From: Agrypnia vestita
Lineage: Eukaryota; Arthropoda; Insecta; Trichoptera; Phryganeidae
Direction: 5' to 3'
DNA: 64,000 nucleotides
Assembly: GCA_016648135.1 (NCBI GenBank)
Contig: JADDOH010011255.1
Span: 1-64,000 of the forward strand
Position 1 is the first letter of the stretch. Each line of letters starts with the position of its first letter. Shown in pieces: positions 43,463 through 54,915 of this stretch. The position numbers and the translations under genes are program-made. A model generated the notes under the pieces. That model was not told the origin of the DNA. It searched no databases and was given only the letters and a program-made list of their open reading frames with translations.

Positions 43463-43986
43463 AATTATAGAAGTCTCACAGAAACGAAGATAATTTATAT
43501 ATGAGACATACGTGGATGGAAGTCTCTCATACGATGGCTCAGGGCCTACAACCTGTATGAACTGGCTTGAGTGATCACTCTACACAATGCAACGTTCACC
43601 AATTCCATCTTAAGAACATCCACATATTATCAAATTTTTAAAGTTCTCTATATATGTCCGAATCAAGAACCTTTAATACATTACTATGGTCTCTGCTAGA
43701 GACATCTGTTGATTTTTTTTTCATTAACAAGTTAGTATACACAGCTTTCGTAACTAGTAATGATACATCTATAATTTATTTCTTTAAAGTGGAGTTCTTT
43801 TAGCAATATTCCTTTTAATCTAGTAGGATATTCTTTCGAATTGTTAAACATGTCTACTCGAATACGCCTGAAAATCAATATTTTCGATTTTTACTCCTAT
43901 CATGCATTTATACGATATTTATAAGGGACTACCATCCATTTTTCTCATATATAGATTAGCTTCGTCTCTGTGAGACTTCTATAATT
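43463..43986. mobile_element. Family S TIR element, complete
   Basis: The ends AATTATAGAAGTCTCACAGA and, inverted, the same 20 bases are followed by (A or G)ACGAAG, with TA on both sides (43461-43462 and 43987-43988). The interior has GTGATCACTCTACACAATGC and AATTCCATCTTAAGAACATC. No transposase. The TA duplication suggests Tc1/mariner-type mobilisation, though in this AT-rich flank TA is weak evidence. Partial copies occur at 20.2, 37.9 and 56.2 kb. Confidence 0.8.
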
Positions 43987-43988
43987 TA

Positions 43989-44279
43989 GCCTTAATTAAT
44001 TAATCATCCCTCTGGGGACAAAATCCAGCAACTGTGTTCTTAAAACATACTTTCATATAAAAATATTGTTTTACAACCAATTTTATTTATTTCCTTTTTT
44101 AACCTTTCCCATCTGGTGCTAAAATCAGTGTTTGTGAAGATGGAAAGGGATGTTTTTGAAGCATGTAATAATACAATGTATCAAATAAAAGAAGTAAAAA
44201 GCAATGAATTTCCACAAAGTGAATGCGTCTACATTTCATTTCATTTAACTTATTAGTTTATATCACAAATCTTAACATT
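43989..44279. other. AT-rich spacer, nothing recognised
   Basis: No gene or matched repeat. Confidence 0.4.
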
Positions 44280-44830
44280 ATTTTCTGCCGTGATTCTAAT
44301 TTCTCACCCGTAAAAAATGAATTGTAGCGGTAATAAATGACTTCCGCGGCAAAAAAGAAGAAACAAACAAGTACGAAACGTTAGATTCGATTATAAAATA
44401 CTCGATGTCACAGAGTGCGCGCTGTATTGCTGTTGACCTGGTCAGGACCGCGGAAATAATGATTGCCGCGTTCAGCACCGCTTTATGGCTGACGTGAGCG
44501 CAGGCGGCAGGCCTCCGATACCACTCAGAAAAATCTTGCCGGCTGAGAGATTGAAGTGCTCGTAGGGCCGGCGCTTGAGCCAATATTACGCAGTTTCGAT
44601 CGGCCAATCGAAAAATATTTCGCAAGCTTTATGCAACGTATAAAATATATTCGGACCGTAAAATGCGCTTAAGGCAACACTTAGTATGAAGTGGCCGCGC
44701 AGTAAAAAGCGTTCACCGCCAAATATTTGTATAAATATAGAAAGGCGAGCGATCTACAGCACTTCGTAACGGCGCGCTCATGCGGAATCATTTTACTGTT
44801 AATCTGGGCTAGCGTAGTTTTAGAACCACT
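44280..44830. other. GC-elevated island with an anonymous minus frame
   Basis: 44400-44790 is GC-elevated. A 109-codon minus frame (44296-44625) begins MRNIFRLADRNCVILAQAPA and resembles nothing I know. GGCCAATCG near 44602 contains CCAAT. It could be regulatory, exonic or neither. Confidence 0.3.
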
Positions 44831-45065
44831 TGATAATAAAGATGGGTTCATATTCACTAATAATATTTAATTTTTGATTTTTTTTTGCTATCCACACACA
44901 AACGTGGATTATGGATTTTACGAATTGTACCTATTATTAATACAAATGTGTATTTAATTTGGAATATTTCTGTTTCGAGTTTTCTGGGATATTCTGCCGT
45001 GTATATAAGGCACATATATATTAAGATAATTACATTAATTTGACTGATGTGATCAATGTTCCAGG

Positions 45066-45290
45066 CAGAGACGTGCAGTGAGAACAAAAAGCATGACTTT
45101 TATTCAAACATATTTGGAAAAAATATCGAAATCAAATATTTATCTGGCAGAATATTATGAAATATTAAAATCTGAATATTATTTTTATTATTGTGATAGG
45201 AATATTACGGGATATATCTCTTATTTCGGTTTCTTTTCGAAATATATGCTTAGGAAAAGTCATGGTTCTTGTTCTCACTGCATGCCCCTG
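45066..45290. mobile_element. Small non-autonomous hAT element, 225 bp
   Basis: Ends CAGAGACGTGCAGTGAGAAC and, inverted, CAGGGGCATGCAGTGAGAAC. Inverted similarity runs on for about 70 bases. The flanks GTTCCAGG (45058-45065) and GTTGCAGG (45291-45298) match at seven of eight positions, an 8-bp hAT-type TSD with one later change. Open frames across it are incidental. Confidence 0.85.
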
Positions 45291-45298
45291 GTTGCAGG

Positions 45299-45931
45299 AT
45301 GTGTTTGGAGTCTTCGAGAGATTTTGGTAGTGCGTTATTCCTTCCGGTTCAACATCTCGTTGCATTTTGTAAAAATATTCTTTGTTACCTTAACTATATT
45401 GATGTCTGTGTTACCTACAGAAGACCGATTTTTCCATTAGGTATATCAACAGTGGAATGTAACGCACACTTGTAAAATTAAAAATATCACTCGATTACAA
45501 TTTAACCATTACATCAAAATGCCTTCGTTTACCAATGATTGAAATACAACAAAGAAAATATTTTCGTATAAGTAACAGAATGATACTATAAAATACCTCA
45601 AAAATATTTTTTAACGTTAGTACGAAAGAATATGAACATTTTAATGATATCGAGTACCGTCGAGCAAATAGTAAATAGTAAATGCTTAAGAATATAACTC
45701 TTACATATATCCGTAAAAAGCTATATAAAAATTTATTGAAAAGTATTTTAAATATCATAAAATGTACGAGCACTTTGTAAGGTGATTCGGGGATTTCTAA
45801 AAATGTACTATTCTTAAAAAATATATTTATTCCTTTTAAAAATTATTTTTTATATATTTGTAAAATATAATAATTAAATGTGATATTTTTAAGAATTGAT
45901 GATTACATGATTATTGAATAATTAAAAAATA
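45299..45931. other. AT-rich spacer, nothing recognised
   Basis: A 92-codon minus frame (45495-45773) is hydrophobic by AT composition and has no recognisable domain. Confidence 0.4.
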
Positions 45932-46113
45932 TTGATTGTATTATTTGTATGTATTATGTACTTATATTATTGGATTAATTACACCTACATGTTTCGGAAA
46001 AACCTTTCCATCGTCATATATATAATAACACCCTGACGATGGAAAGGTTTTTCCAAAAAATTTAGGTGGAGTTAATCCAATAATATAAGTAGATAAATAC
46101 AAATAATACAATC
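45932..46113. mobile_element. Palindromic element with a hammerhead core in each arm
   Basis: Arms of about 88 bases share ATTGATTGTATTATTTGTAT, ACTTATATTATTGGATTAA and AAACCTTTCC. Minus arm: ATGACGA (46017-46011), GGAAA/TTTCC stem II, GAAA (45995-45992), palindrome ACATGT, A, GGTG. Plus arm: CACC (46029-46032), CTGACGA (46033-46039), the same stem II, AAAA in place of GAAA, AAATTT, A, GGTG (46065-46068). The CACC of the plus arm pairs fully with GGTG. Combined, the arms give every element of a type I hammerhead; neither arm alone is intact. Confidence 0.7.
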
Positions 46114-46404
46114 AATATTTTTTTAAATGTCAATCTACAATGTTGCTGAACCAATTGAAAAAAAAAATTGAATAATTATTATGATGTCGAACTGCCGAAC
46201 AAGATTCTTGTGTGAACACAGCTTTGTATGAAGTAACCGGCCTTGGTTCGACCCCATTTGGGTCTTAATTGATCAATTGAGTTCCTACTTAAAAATACGC
46301 AAAGCTGTTGGGATGATGGCGAGGTATTCGGGAATTATCTCCAGGGAGGTGAAACATTTTACAGATTGTAATATCAAAGAAGATGCTGAGCTATCTATCT
46401 ATCA
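46114..46404. other. Spacer with B-box-like word
   Basis: GGTTCGACCCC near 46245 fits a polymerase III B box, but no A box is found upstream at the right spacing. Confidence 0.35.
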
Positions 46405-47312
46405 AACACAATAATTTCCATGTCTGTTCGTCTATCCGCCCGTCCGTCAATCCGTCTGTCTGTCTGTCTGTCCCCGTAACTTAACCGTAACCCGTAAGCG
46501 ACCGCCCTACGCATGTTGCTACGGTCGTCTCTCCGTGGACTGAATACAGGGTTATTTTTAAAATATTGATAACTTATCAGGACTATATTCCTGCCTTGAT
46601 TATGAGGCGAAAATGTTCAAGCAATCGTGACCTAATATCAATAGTTATGGGGATATGCGACATCAAAGGTTACATTTTTTTTCAATATTTCTGACTTATT
46701 TTTTTTAAAACGTTGGAGTATCATTTCATATATATCGAATATGAAAAATTTATTGCCTTTAATACAAGTCAAATAAAGTAATAGAAACCTTTAAAATCCA
46801 ATTGGAAAACATTCTAATTGGAATTTCTGCAGGGTTTTTGTCATTTTATTTAACTTGTATTGAAACTAATGAATTTTTCGTAATCGATATAAGTTACTGT
46901 AATGATAGTCCAACGTCTTACAAAAAATAATTCAGAAATATTGAAAAAAAATGCAAACTTTGTCTCCACAACTATTGATATTAGGTGATGGTTGCTTGAA
47001 CATTTTCGACTCATAATCAAGGCAGGAATGTAGCCCTGCGAGGTTATTAATGTTTTACAAATAACCCTGTATACTAGGGCTTAGTTTTCGCGTTAGTTTT
47101 ACGCACGCGCAATCACTTGAATCGCTAGTGTTTAAATTAGCACCTACTTTTAACTGCCGGCAATGGAAATATATAAAAAAGAAATATTCAAATATTTTAA
47201 TAAAAGTTATGTTTTTAATATTTCATGGGTGTTGGCTATAAATAGGTAAATACTTTTCTTAAGGAAACGGCCAGTAAGAGTACCTACCTACCGTCATTTT
47301 TGATGGGTTTCA
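46405..47312 (-). repeat. Dispersed repeat family T, split by a nested TIR element
   Basis: On minus, 47312-47072 starts ACCCATCAAAAATGACGG, and 46545-46405 continues with AGTCCACGGAGAGACGACCG and ends in GACAGACAGACAGACGGATT. The complete TIR element at 46547-47069 lies between the two parts, with TA on both sides. The host repeat therefore predates it. Confidence 0.7.
46547..47069. mobile_element. CAGGGT-type TIR element, complete, 523 bp
   Basis: Ends CAGGGTTATTTTTAAAATAT and, inverted, CAGGGTTATTTGTAAAACAT. The arms match for over 100 bases (TTCCTGCCTTGATTATGAG, CGAAAATGTTCAAGCAA, CCTAATATCAATAGTT). TA flanks both sides (46545-46546 and 47070-47071). No transposase frame. The TA TSD suggests a Tc1/mariner-type MITE. 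Confidence 0.9.
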
Positions 47313-48100
47313 GCGCATGCAAATAGTTTGTCATGATACAGATAATTATTTGGTAGCCGCGGCCCTGTGATTATTTTCATCTGCAATCCACTTATCTTTT
47401 GGCTCTCCAGCTAAATAATGGATCTGCAATACACCCTACTACGATTTAGGTTACGATTGTATTTGAACATCTACACTAGCCTTTGTACATTCATTACACC
47501 CTTCTCAGCATCTCCGAAGACGATAAAGTAATATTGTTTTAATCAATCGTTGTACACCTCGATATTCTAAATGTTCAGGAGAGAGAAATACCTATTAGAA
47601 AATAAAAAAAATACACGCTTCATATGTATTTCGATCGAAAGTAGTTATGTTTTTTTGGCATGTGCATATAGGTATATCATCTTATATGTTCTTCTTCCGC
47701 TTTAGAATTGAAAATGCCAATCTAGATGGCGAAAGTGCAGGGTCGATTCGAAAGCTTTTTCCCATGTGTCCGCGGTAGCACGTATATCGCTGGGCGTGAG
47801 GTCGGTGGGTAGCGCACGACAAGTCTTCAAGCTGTCGTTGTCGTTGTCAACAACAAACAAGTTGTCAAGGGTGTCATGTCGATTGTGATAAAATAAAATA
47901 ATGGACTGCAATCTGTGTCTCAATTTTTAATTTAAATTTTATCCACCACCAAATGGAAACACTACAAGTCCCACTTTACTGACTTCATTAAAATAAAAAA
48001 ACATTGTTTGTGGTCATGTCCTTATTAGACATGGTACTGGGACGAGTGAGATTGAAACGATGTTATATATTCTGAGATCTACTTTATGGTGTAGAGACTT
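47313..48100. other. Spacer with an anonymous minus frame
   Basis: A 73-codon minus frame (47702-47923) reads ...RALPTDLTPSDIRATADTWE and lies in a GC-elevated patch. The composition is more protein-like than most short frames here, but I recognise no family and no splice context. Confidence 0.3.
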
Positions 48101-49370
48101 GGTCTTAGTCTTAGTCTAATACAACTTTAATTCGACTCTTCTTATAAATATATTCTATAAACCTCATTACCTAACTGTGAGTTTTATTAAATTTACTCAG
48201 CCTATTTACTATTACTAGCTTTGCACACAATACATTCGCATATCATACACGTGACAAAATAGATAACTACATTTATACCAAAAGATTCCCTGATATAATT
48301 TTCACACTAACACATTGGGGATCTTCCATTTACTAAAGCACCACCAACTAATCTACATTTACATTATCATACTGCTCAGTGTCTGTTTCATCAAATCCCT
48401 TAAAGCGTTTCTTGTGAATTACCAAATCGCCAAATTTTTTACATGAATGAAAAACTCATAGCCTCCCTATTATCCGTAGTTTAGTTAATGTATTCCGAGA
48501 AATATTTCATTAAAAAATATAATTTTTCTACCGGAAACATACCGGAAAAAAGATGCTTCACTTAAATAACATACTTACAAATTTGGGTAGAAAAATACAT
48601 GAGCACGAGCTGCTCTCGGGCGTTTCTGTATATTTTAGTATCAGCACTTTGTATCATCGTCTCTTTTTATCAAAACCTCACTCTCTAGCAATGAATACGT
48701 AAATATAACGCAAATGCAATGTTCATCCGATATTGGGTCTTAGTCTTAGTCTAATACAACTTTAATTCGACTCTTCTTATAAATATATTCTATAAACCTC
48801 ATTACCTAACTGTGAGTTTTATTAAATTTACTCAGCCTATTTACTATTACTAGCTTTGCACACAATACATTCGCATATCATACACGTGACAAAATAGATA
48901 ACTACATTTATACCAAAAGATTCCCTGATATAATTTTCACACTAACACATTGGGGATCTTCCATTTACTAAAGCACCACCAACTAATCTACATTTACATT
49001 ATCATACTGCTCAGTGTCTGTTTCATCAAATCCCTTAAAGCGTTTCTTGTGAATTACCAAATCGCCAAATTTTTTACATGAATGAAAAACTCATAGCCTC
49101 CCTATTATCCGTAGTTTAGTTAATGTATTCCGAGAAATATTTCATTAAAAAATATAATTTTTCTACCGGAAACATACCGGAAAAAAGATGCTTCACTTAA
49201 ATAACATACTTACAAATTTGGGTAAAAAAATACATGAGCACGAGCTGCTCTCGGGCGTTTCTGTATATTTTAGTATCAGCACTTTGTATCATCGTCTCTT
49301 TTTATCAAAACCTCACTCTCTAGCAATGAATACGTAAATATAACGCAAATGCAATGTTCATCCGATATTG
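48101..49370 (+). repeat. Near-identical 635-bp tandem duplication
   Basis: Copy 1 is 48101-48735 and copy 2 is 48736-49370. The only difference I can see is G versus A in GGGTAGAAAAAT (near 48595 and 49230). Both begin GGTCTTAGTCTTAGTC and end CATCCGATATTG. The sequence after copy 2, GGTTTAG, resembles the start of a unit, which suggests short homology at the breakpoints. No gene lies in the unit. An assembly artefact from two haplotypes is possible. Confidence 0.97.
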
Positions 49371-51582
49371 GGTTTAGCTTATGTCTTCTTTTCGTCTTGA
49401 AAGTATACGATCTAATGACAGTTGGAAAACGAATATGCAGCCTTAAGGATGAAAATACCTTATTGACGTATTCAAAGTCCCGTTAAATATAATGCAAAAT
49501 TTAATGCGAAATGGAAAAAAAAATCCATTGATTGCACTACAGTGTTCGCTCGCTGAATTAAGTAATTTTATTCAGTTAACAATCATCGTTCCAATCAAAA
49601 ACAAATCTTAAAATCATAATAAATGTAATGATTTAAATCATCAAAATTAATTATCAAGCGGCAATATGTTCCGACTAGTGTTTCCGACGATATGATTAAT
49701 TATTCAACTTTTTACTTATTTTTTTAAACGTAATCACAATTTGAATAACGGTGAGACGCATGTTAATAATTTCTCAAGTTTTATAAATATACCAAAAAAA
49801 TTTAAAAATTTCATTGATTCTCATTTATCTTTGTTCCTACTTGAAGTAGTAATTTGTTCAACTCTGAATCAAACATCGTAGATAGACATTATATAAGTGG
49901 TTTGATTTATGGAATTATTATATAATACAAGAGAATTTCTTGACGTCATACAATTTACATTCACGATATTATTATTTATTATTGATTCACTTGTAAAACT
50001 AATTTATGTAGATACATATACACAGTAGTGCACTTTAATAAGGTATCTAGGTATTAGTGATATAAGGAATGTTAGATTTGACTTTTCAAATAATGCGCGC
50101 CCAAAATGTTTGACTTTTCGCGTCGGCTGTTATTTCGCTATTTAGGTTTAAGTAAACCATGTATTACACGCGCCTGACAAATACTAAATTTACTATTTAT
50201 TACTTATATTTCTGATGGTGAAGCTAATCCTAACAAAATTCAATGCATTTTAATTGTTTCAAGGGGCGCGCACAAATACGAGGCATCCAAATTTCGACAA
50301 TTTTTTTGTTGTTGTCAAATGGTTCATGTGACATCCTAATCGCGCTAAAGAGGGCACTTTTCAAAAAATCTGTACCAGACGTCTACGAGCAATCACTTCG
50401 GTAGTCTACACTAGTTGCCGTGGACCGGCGGGGAGGTATCTGCTTTTTGTCACGAGGGTTCGAGTGTCGACCACCTCGCTATTAGAACGGCAGACTCACC
50501 TACTGTTTTGACAATCTATCCAAGTGTCTGCTTCAATCTCCACTCGAAAAAGAAATCATCGTTACACCTAGACTAAATAATTTCAGTAAAGTTGCTCATA
50601 TATAAAAATGTTATTTAATAATACAAAAAATTGATAATTCACATCGAGTTAATAATACAGTTCTTTTTACCAATGTCTTAAATTTTACTACCCGCTTCTT
50701 TTATACACGCGTCGCCTCATTTGTTTTTCAGTGTGGCAGGGAAAATAAATGAATTTCACAAAAAGTTAAAATGATTTTTAATAGTAAAAAATTGTTAGAA
50801 CTATTGATGATACTCTTTGGATATTTTTGTGTACTTTTCTTAATATGTGAATTTGTCTAGAATGGAAATTGCTGTTTCCAAAATATACTTTAAATTTGTG
50901 TGAGAATTTTCTCACGACGCACTTAAACATTTTTTGAAAGGAACAGGTATGTTTAATTTTTAAGGACCACCTAAAAACATTTTCAAGTGCCAACTTAGAC
51001 TTCTGTCTGAGAACACCAGCTATGGTAATTAGGTAGGTAGGTAAATTCCTATTAAAATATGTTATATCGTTGCGTAATTTATACGTATTTGAAAAGTTTA
51101 TTATCTATAATTTTTTCTAACTCAAATTAATATTGTATGGTTTTTAAGAGGAATTCACACAAAGTTAATTATTTTTTAAGTATCGCAGTTTATTTATTGT
51201 ATTTTTGTATGTAAAAAATTTATTACATCAAATATTGAACCAATTATACTACTATTTTTTGTACTATTTTTAATATCTGCTACACATGTGCATTGGAAGC
51301 TCTCCTGATTAAAAATACAATTTATACGTTCTGATAAAAATTATTATATAATCACTAACGTGTTTGACGAGTTAATAGTAACAACATTTCTTAATTTATT
51401 TATTAATGATACACGCCTTGAACTGGGTATTTTACATAATGTAAAAAAAAAGGATTCAAATAACCTAAGTACATAAGCAAGAAAATATTAGCGAAGTAAA
51501 TAATATAAATAATAGATTAAGTATATAGGCAAACTATACAATAGAAACTAAGTAGATTTGTCTTTTGTATGTGTATAGTGTT
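49371..51582. other. AT-rich spacer with GC-elevated patch
   Basis: 50260-50530 is GC-elevated; GAGGGTTCGAGTGTCGACC near 50455 is B-box-like without a clear A box. The remainder has no frame or repeat I recognise. Confidence 0.4.
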
Positions 51583-52100
51583 TGAGCTTTGAATATATCA
51601 ACAGAACTGTATTGATTGCCTAGGCAGTGCAATCTATTCCTAATACAGTTAGTACGCTGGATATTTGCATAAAATAGCTCGTTCTGTCTTGAAACCCACC
51701 GCACAGGTACTCTGTAAGAAACTGATTTTGAAATTACTTCTTTAAAAATACCGGTAATATCAGAAATGGTTGTGTGATATATCGTAAGCTAAAAAATTAA
51801 AAGGAAAAATATGTTTTTATCTATAGACTGTACCCATGACATAATTCAGTGTTTTTTAAATGACTAGTAATCTAGTAATTTTCTTTCGGGCTCTAAATAT
51901 ATAAGCAGAGCTGTATTGATTACCTAGGTGGTGCAATCTATTCATAATACAGTAGTACGCTGGGTTTATGTGGTTTGTGTGATATATCATTAGCTAAAAA
52001 ATGAAAAGTAAAAATGATTTTTTATCTATACATGACTGTACCCATGACATAATTCAGTGTTTTTTAAATGACTTGTAATCTAGTAATTTTTTTGCTGAAC
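51583..52100 (+). repeat. Imperfect direct duplication
   Basis: GTATTGATTGCCTAGG near 51609 recurs as GTATTGATTACCTAGG near 51913 (304 bp), and CTGTACCCATGACATAATTC at 51828 recurs at 52036 (208 bp). The second copy therefore lacks about 96 bases. Shared words include GTGCAATCTATTC and AATACAG. Class unknown. Confidence 0.8.
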
Positions 52101-52420
52101 AGAGTGAGGAATAAACAAATCAGAGCTGAATGTAATGTTGGCTAAGTATAGAATAAAGAAAAGATCGCTGAGTTGGTTTGCTCATGTGGAACGTATCAGT
52201 GAGGAGGCGTTGAAGGCAACAAGAATAGAGGGTGTCCGCGAAAGACCTGCCACGATTAGACAAACTCAATATTGAAGGATGGCGCCGTCAAAAGCTTCCA
52301 TATTCGTAGAGCGTGCTAGAGATGTATGAATTTAGTTGAAGCAAAATCGGTTAGCCAGTTCTGTCCTCTCTGCCTTCCCCTGCGGAGAAAAGGCGTGACG
52401 TTTGGTCAGTTAGTTTGTTA
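52101..52420 (+). pseudogene. LINE family 2 polymerase tail, decayed
   Basis: LNRVRNKQIRAECNVG, then SWFAHVERISEE and RGCPRKTCH in shifting frames, ending SAFPCGEKA and stop. It aligns with 41540-41962 but has a deletion of about 40 bases after the HVER block and several stops. The 3' end is GGCGTGACGTTTGGTCAGTT. Confidence 0.8.
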
Positions 52421-53296
52421 AGAATGTAACAATTGCATTAAAAAGTATTTGAAAAATGTTATAAATAAAAAATCCTTTCAATGCAACAAAAATATTTATA
52501 TTAATAAAGGAGTTTTATCACCATAATCTTTAAAAAGTCACTACTATTCAATAGGGTGTTTTGTCGCAAATTCATAGACAAAATAATGTTGGTCTGGTAA
52601 TGTCATTTGTCTGCACAAACCCCGAAATCACTTCAACTCAAGGGGTAGTGTTTCGGGTCCCCGTAAAGCAATGACAGACCCTTATCCTAATGTTTACAAT
52701 ACACGTGCAACGTATTGCTCTGAACCATGACCTGAAAATAGGGTGACAATGTAATTCCCGTAACATTCGCTGAATCTCTAAATATGACAAGACCAAGTTT
52801 TATTTTTCGCATATTTCTCTATAAATATATTTTTCAATTATCGGATCTGTAATTTATAATATATATTATATAAATATATAAAGCGACTAACTTATTTTGC
52901 GCCACGACAATACTAAAATAATGGACATAAAAAGAAATTAATTTCATTACTTCAATATTCGAAACAATCATTTTGACACAATGAGGGTGAATAATTACAA
53001 GGAAAAAATTACCCCCCTCCCCAGTCAACTACCCTCACACTTCAACACCTGACACAAATCTATTTTATTTTAGTTAAAGAGACACATATTGAGATGTTTT
53101 TAATACATACATACATTTAATACAAGCAATGGTTATTTCAAGTCCCCAATCAATAGATGCACATTAAAATTTAAATACTTTCTAATTGAAGAAAAAAGGA
53201 AAAATAAAATTGAAACAGCCAGTAAAATAATGTCATATAAAAACAAGTTGCTAAAAATATAATTGCTTATATTTTATACTATTTAGTTTATAATTA
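52421..53296. other. AT-rich spacer, nothing recognised
   Basis: No gene or matched repeat. Confidence 0.45.
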
Positions 53297-53334
53297 ACCC
53301 TGAAGAAGAGACGGTGGTTTCGAAACCGGTTGGT
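53297..53334 (+). ncRNA. Hammerhead-ribozyme-like motif
   Basis: ACC (53297-53299), CTGAAGA (53300-53306), one extra A, GAGAC-GGTG-GTTTC hairpin, GAAA (53322-53325), palindrome ACCGGT, U, GGT (53332-53334). ACC pairs with GGT, and all core positions fit CUGANGA/GAAA. Stem I is only three pairs plus a possible wobble, and one unpaired base precedes stem II. This is a third sequence family with the same architecture, in a non-palindromic setting. Confidence 0.55.
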
Positions 53335-54039
53335 AGTACCAAAAATATAGTGGCAAAAAAAGTTAATTTTTATGTTTAATAATAAAAAAATAACTTCCAT
53401 TCGAATACGACGTTGATGTGATCTATTTTAAAGACAAACTTTTTCATGGATTGTTTCACTTTTTTCTATAGGATATGTTAAAAAAAGCTTTGATGTTTTG
53501 CTATACGCGCTATCATCGGCGCGCTGTTGTCGGGGATGTACTACGCGATTTAGTCTTGCGCGCAGTTGTCTGCGCGCGATTGTCTTGAACGAAATTGTTG
53601 GTGTGCACCTTTTGACACCTTGACACCTTTTTAATGCTAAATAGTTGAACTGTGGTCTTTCCAAAACCTTTTTTAGTGAGCCCATTATATTTTAGACATG
53701 TATGATTTTTCAACAAGGCAAATTCGAATACAAAAATATTTTTAAAATGGGGTCACCCTACGTCAACATTATTTAAGTACTGGGTGGTCAGACCCCCTAA
53801 ACTCTGATTTAAAGGCATCCCTAAAGAGGCAATTGAAAAAAAAACAGACTTTTGACGTTTGACCCATAAAATTTGGCGCCGAAATAAATAAATACGTTGC
53901 ATAAAATAATGTTTTATGAAACTAATTACTATAGCTCAGCACTATGATAATACAATCAGTCTAATGGACTCATTTATACTTAGTCAATATTTTTGTTTAA
54001 TATATAATTTATGTTGTGATCTATAAGTATTAGGTTTTA
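53335..54039. other. Spacer with GC-rich internal repeat
   Basis: 53510-53590 carries GCGCGC words in ATCGGCGCGCTGTTGTC, TGCGCGCAGTTGTC and TGCGCGCGATTGTC. Two overlapping minus frames across it (53428-53716) have no recognisable domain. It may belong to the element with the hammerhead-like motif upstream. Confidence 0.35.
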
Positions 54040-54180
54040 AACAAATGGTTAAATTGGCATGACTAACAATGGCTCTGCATACTGGAGGTTCTGGGTTCAC
54101 AATACGTCTGTGTGAATTTCTCAAACCTGGGTGTTTATGTAATGTGTTTCGCTACAGTAGCTAGGCCTCACGCCCTGTCA
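54040..54180 (+). repeat. Possible SINE-related fragment
   Basis: AATGGCTCTGCATACTGGAG and TTCTGGGTTCACAATACG are reminiscent of A and B boxes. Both depart from consensus, so confidence is low. Confidence 0.25.
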
Positions 54181-54639
54181 ATATTATAATAATATTATAG
54201 AAATACTTCGGATAAATTTTCGGTTAAAAAGAAAATGTACCAATATCATAAAAGAAACATAAATTGTAAATTAACCATGGATCAAATAAATGTAAATTCA
54301 AATCTAATCATGATTGTAGAGAATTCATAGGTATAGAATTTAATGGCGGTAATTTATAGGTATGTGTCAATTAAATATATTCAAAACACAATTAGCATAT
54401 AAAATTATCAAAATACTGTCAAATTATAATAAAAATACTGTAAAAAACATATTTACAATACTGCCAATACTGTAATTTATAATTTACGAATTTGTATACA
54501 ATACAATTTACAATACATTATTATGTACAAGATACAATTGGATCTAGTTTCTTTCTCAATCTCTCTCACACTCGTTGGGCTCTCGAGTTTGTGGTATTTT
54601 AAAAAATAATGTAAGGTAATCTTAGTAGATATAGTGAAT
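54181..54639. other. AT-rich spacer, nothing recognised
   Basis: No gene or matched repeat. Confidence 0.4.
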
Positions 54640-54885
54640 TGGATTAAAAAAGGGTCGCTTAGGTCGTTTGTTCGTGTTGAATGAATGAACTAAAATAAAT
54701 AGTAAAAAAGGCCGCGGAAGACGTGGCGTAACCAGGTAAACCAGAGACTCAATAATCGACGAGCTTGCTTGAGAAGACGTATGAATGTGGATGAGGGAGG
54801 AGTTCTGTGTCAAGGCACAATAGTGTGGCGCTTCATCCTATCTGCATACCCCAGCGGAGAAGCGGCGTGACAGAAAGTAGTAACC
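54640..54885 (+). pseudogene. LINE family 2 polymerase tail, short copy
   Basis: KRPRKTWRNQVNQRLNNRR, ACLRRRMNVDEGGVLCQG and IVWRFILSAYPSGEAA before a stop, ending GCGGCGTGACAGAAAG. The start is interrupted by stops. Immediately after, 54896-54915 reads GTAAAGCGCCCTTAAAG, like a fragment of the L2/CR1-type UTR. Confidence 0.75.
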
Positions 54886-54915
54886 AGATGCATTCATGTA
54901 AAGCGCCCTTAAAGT

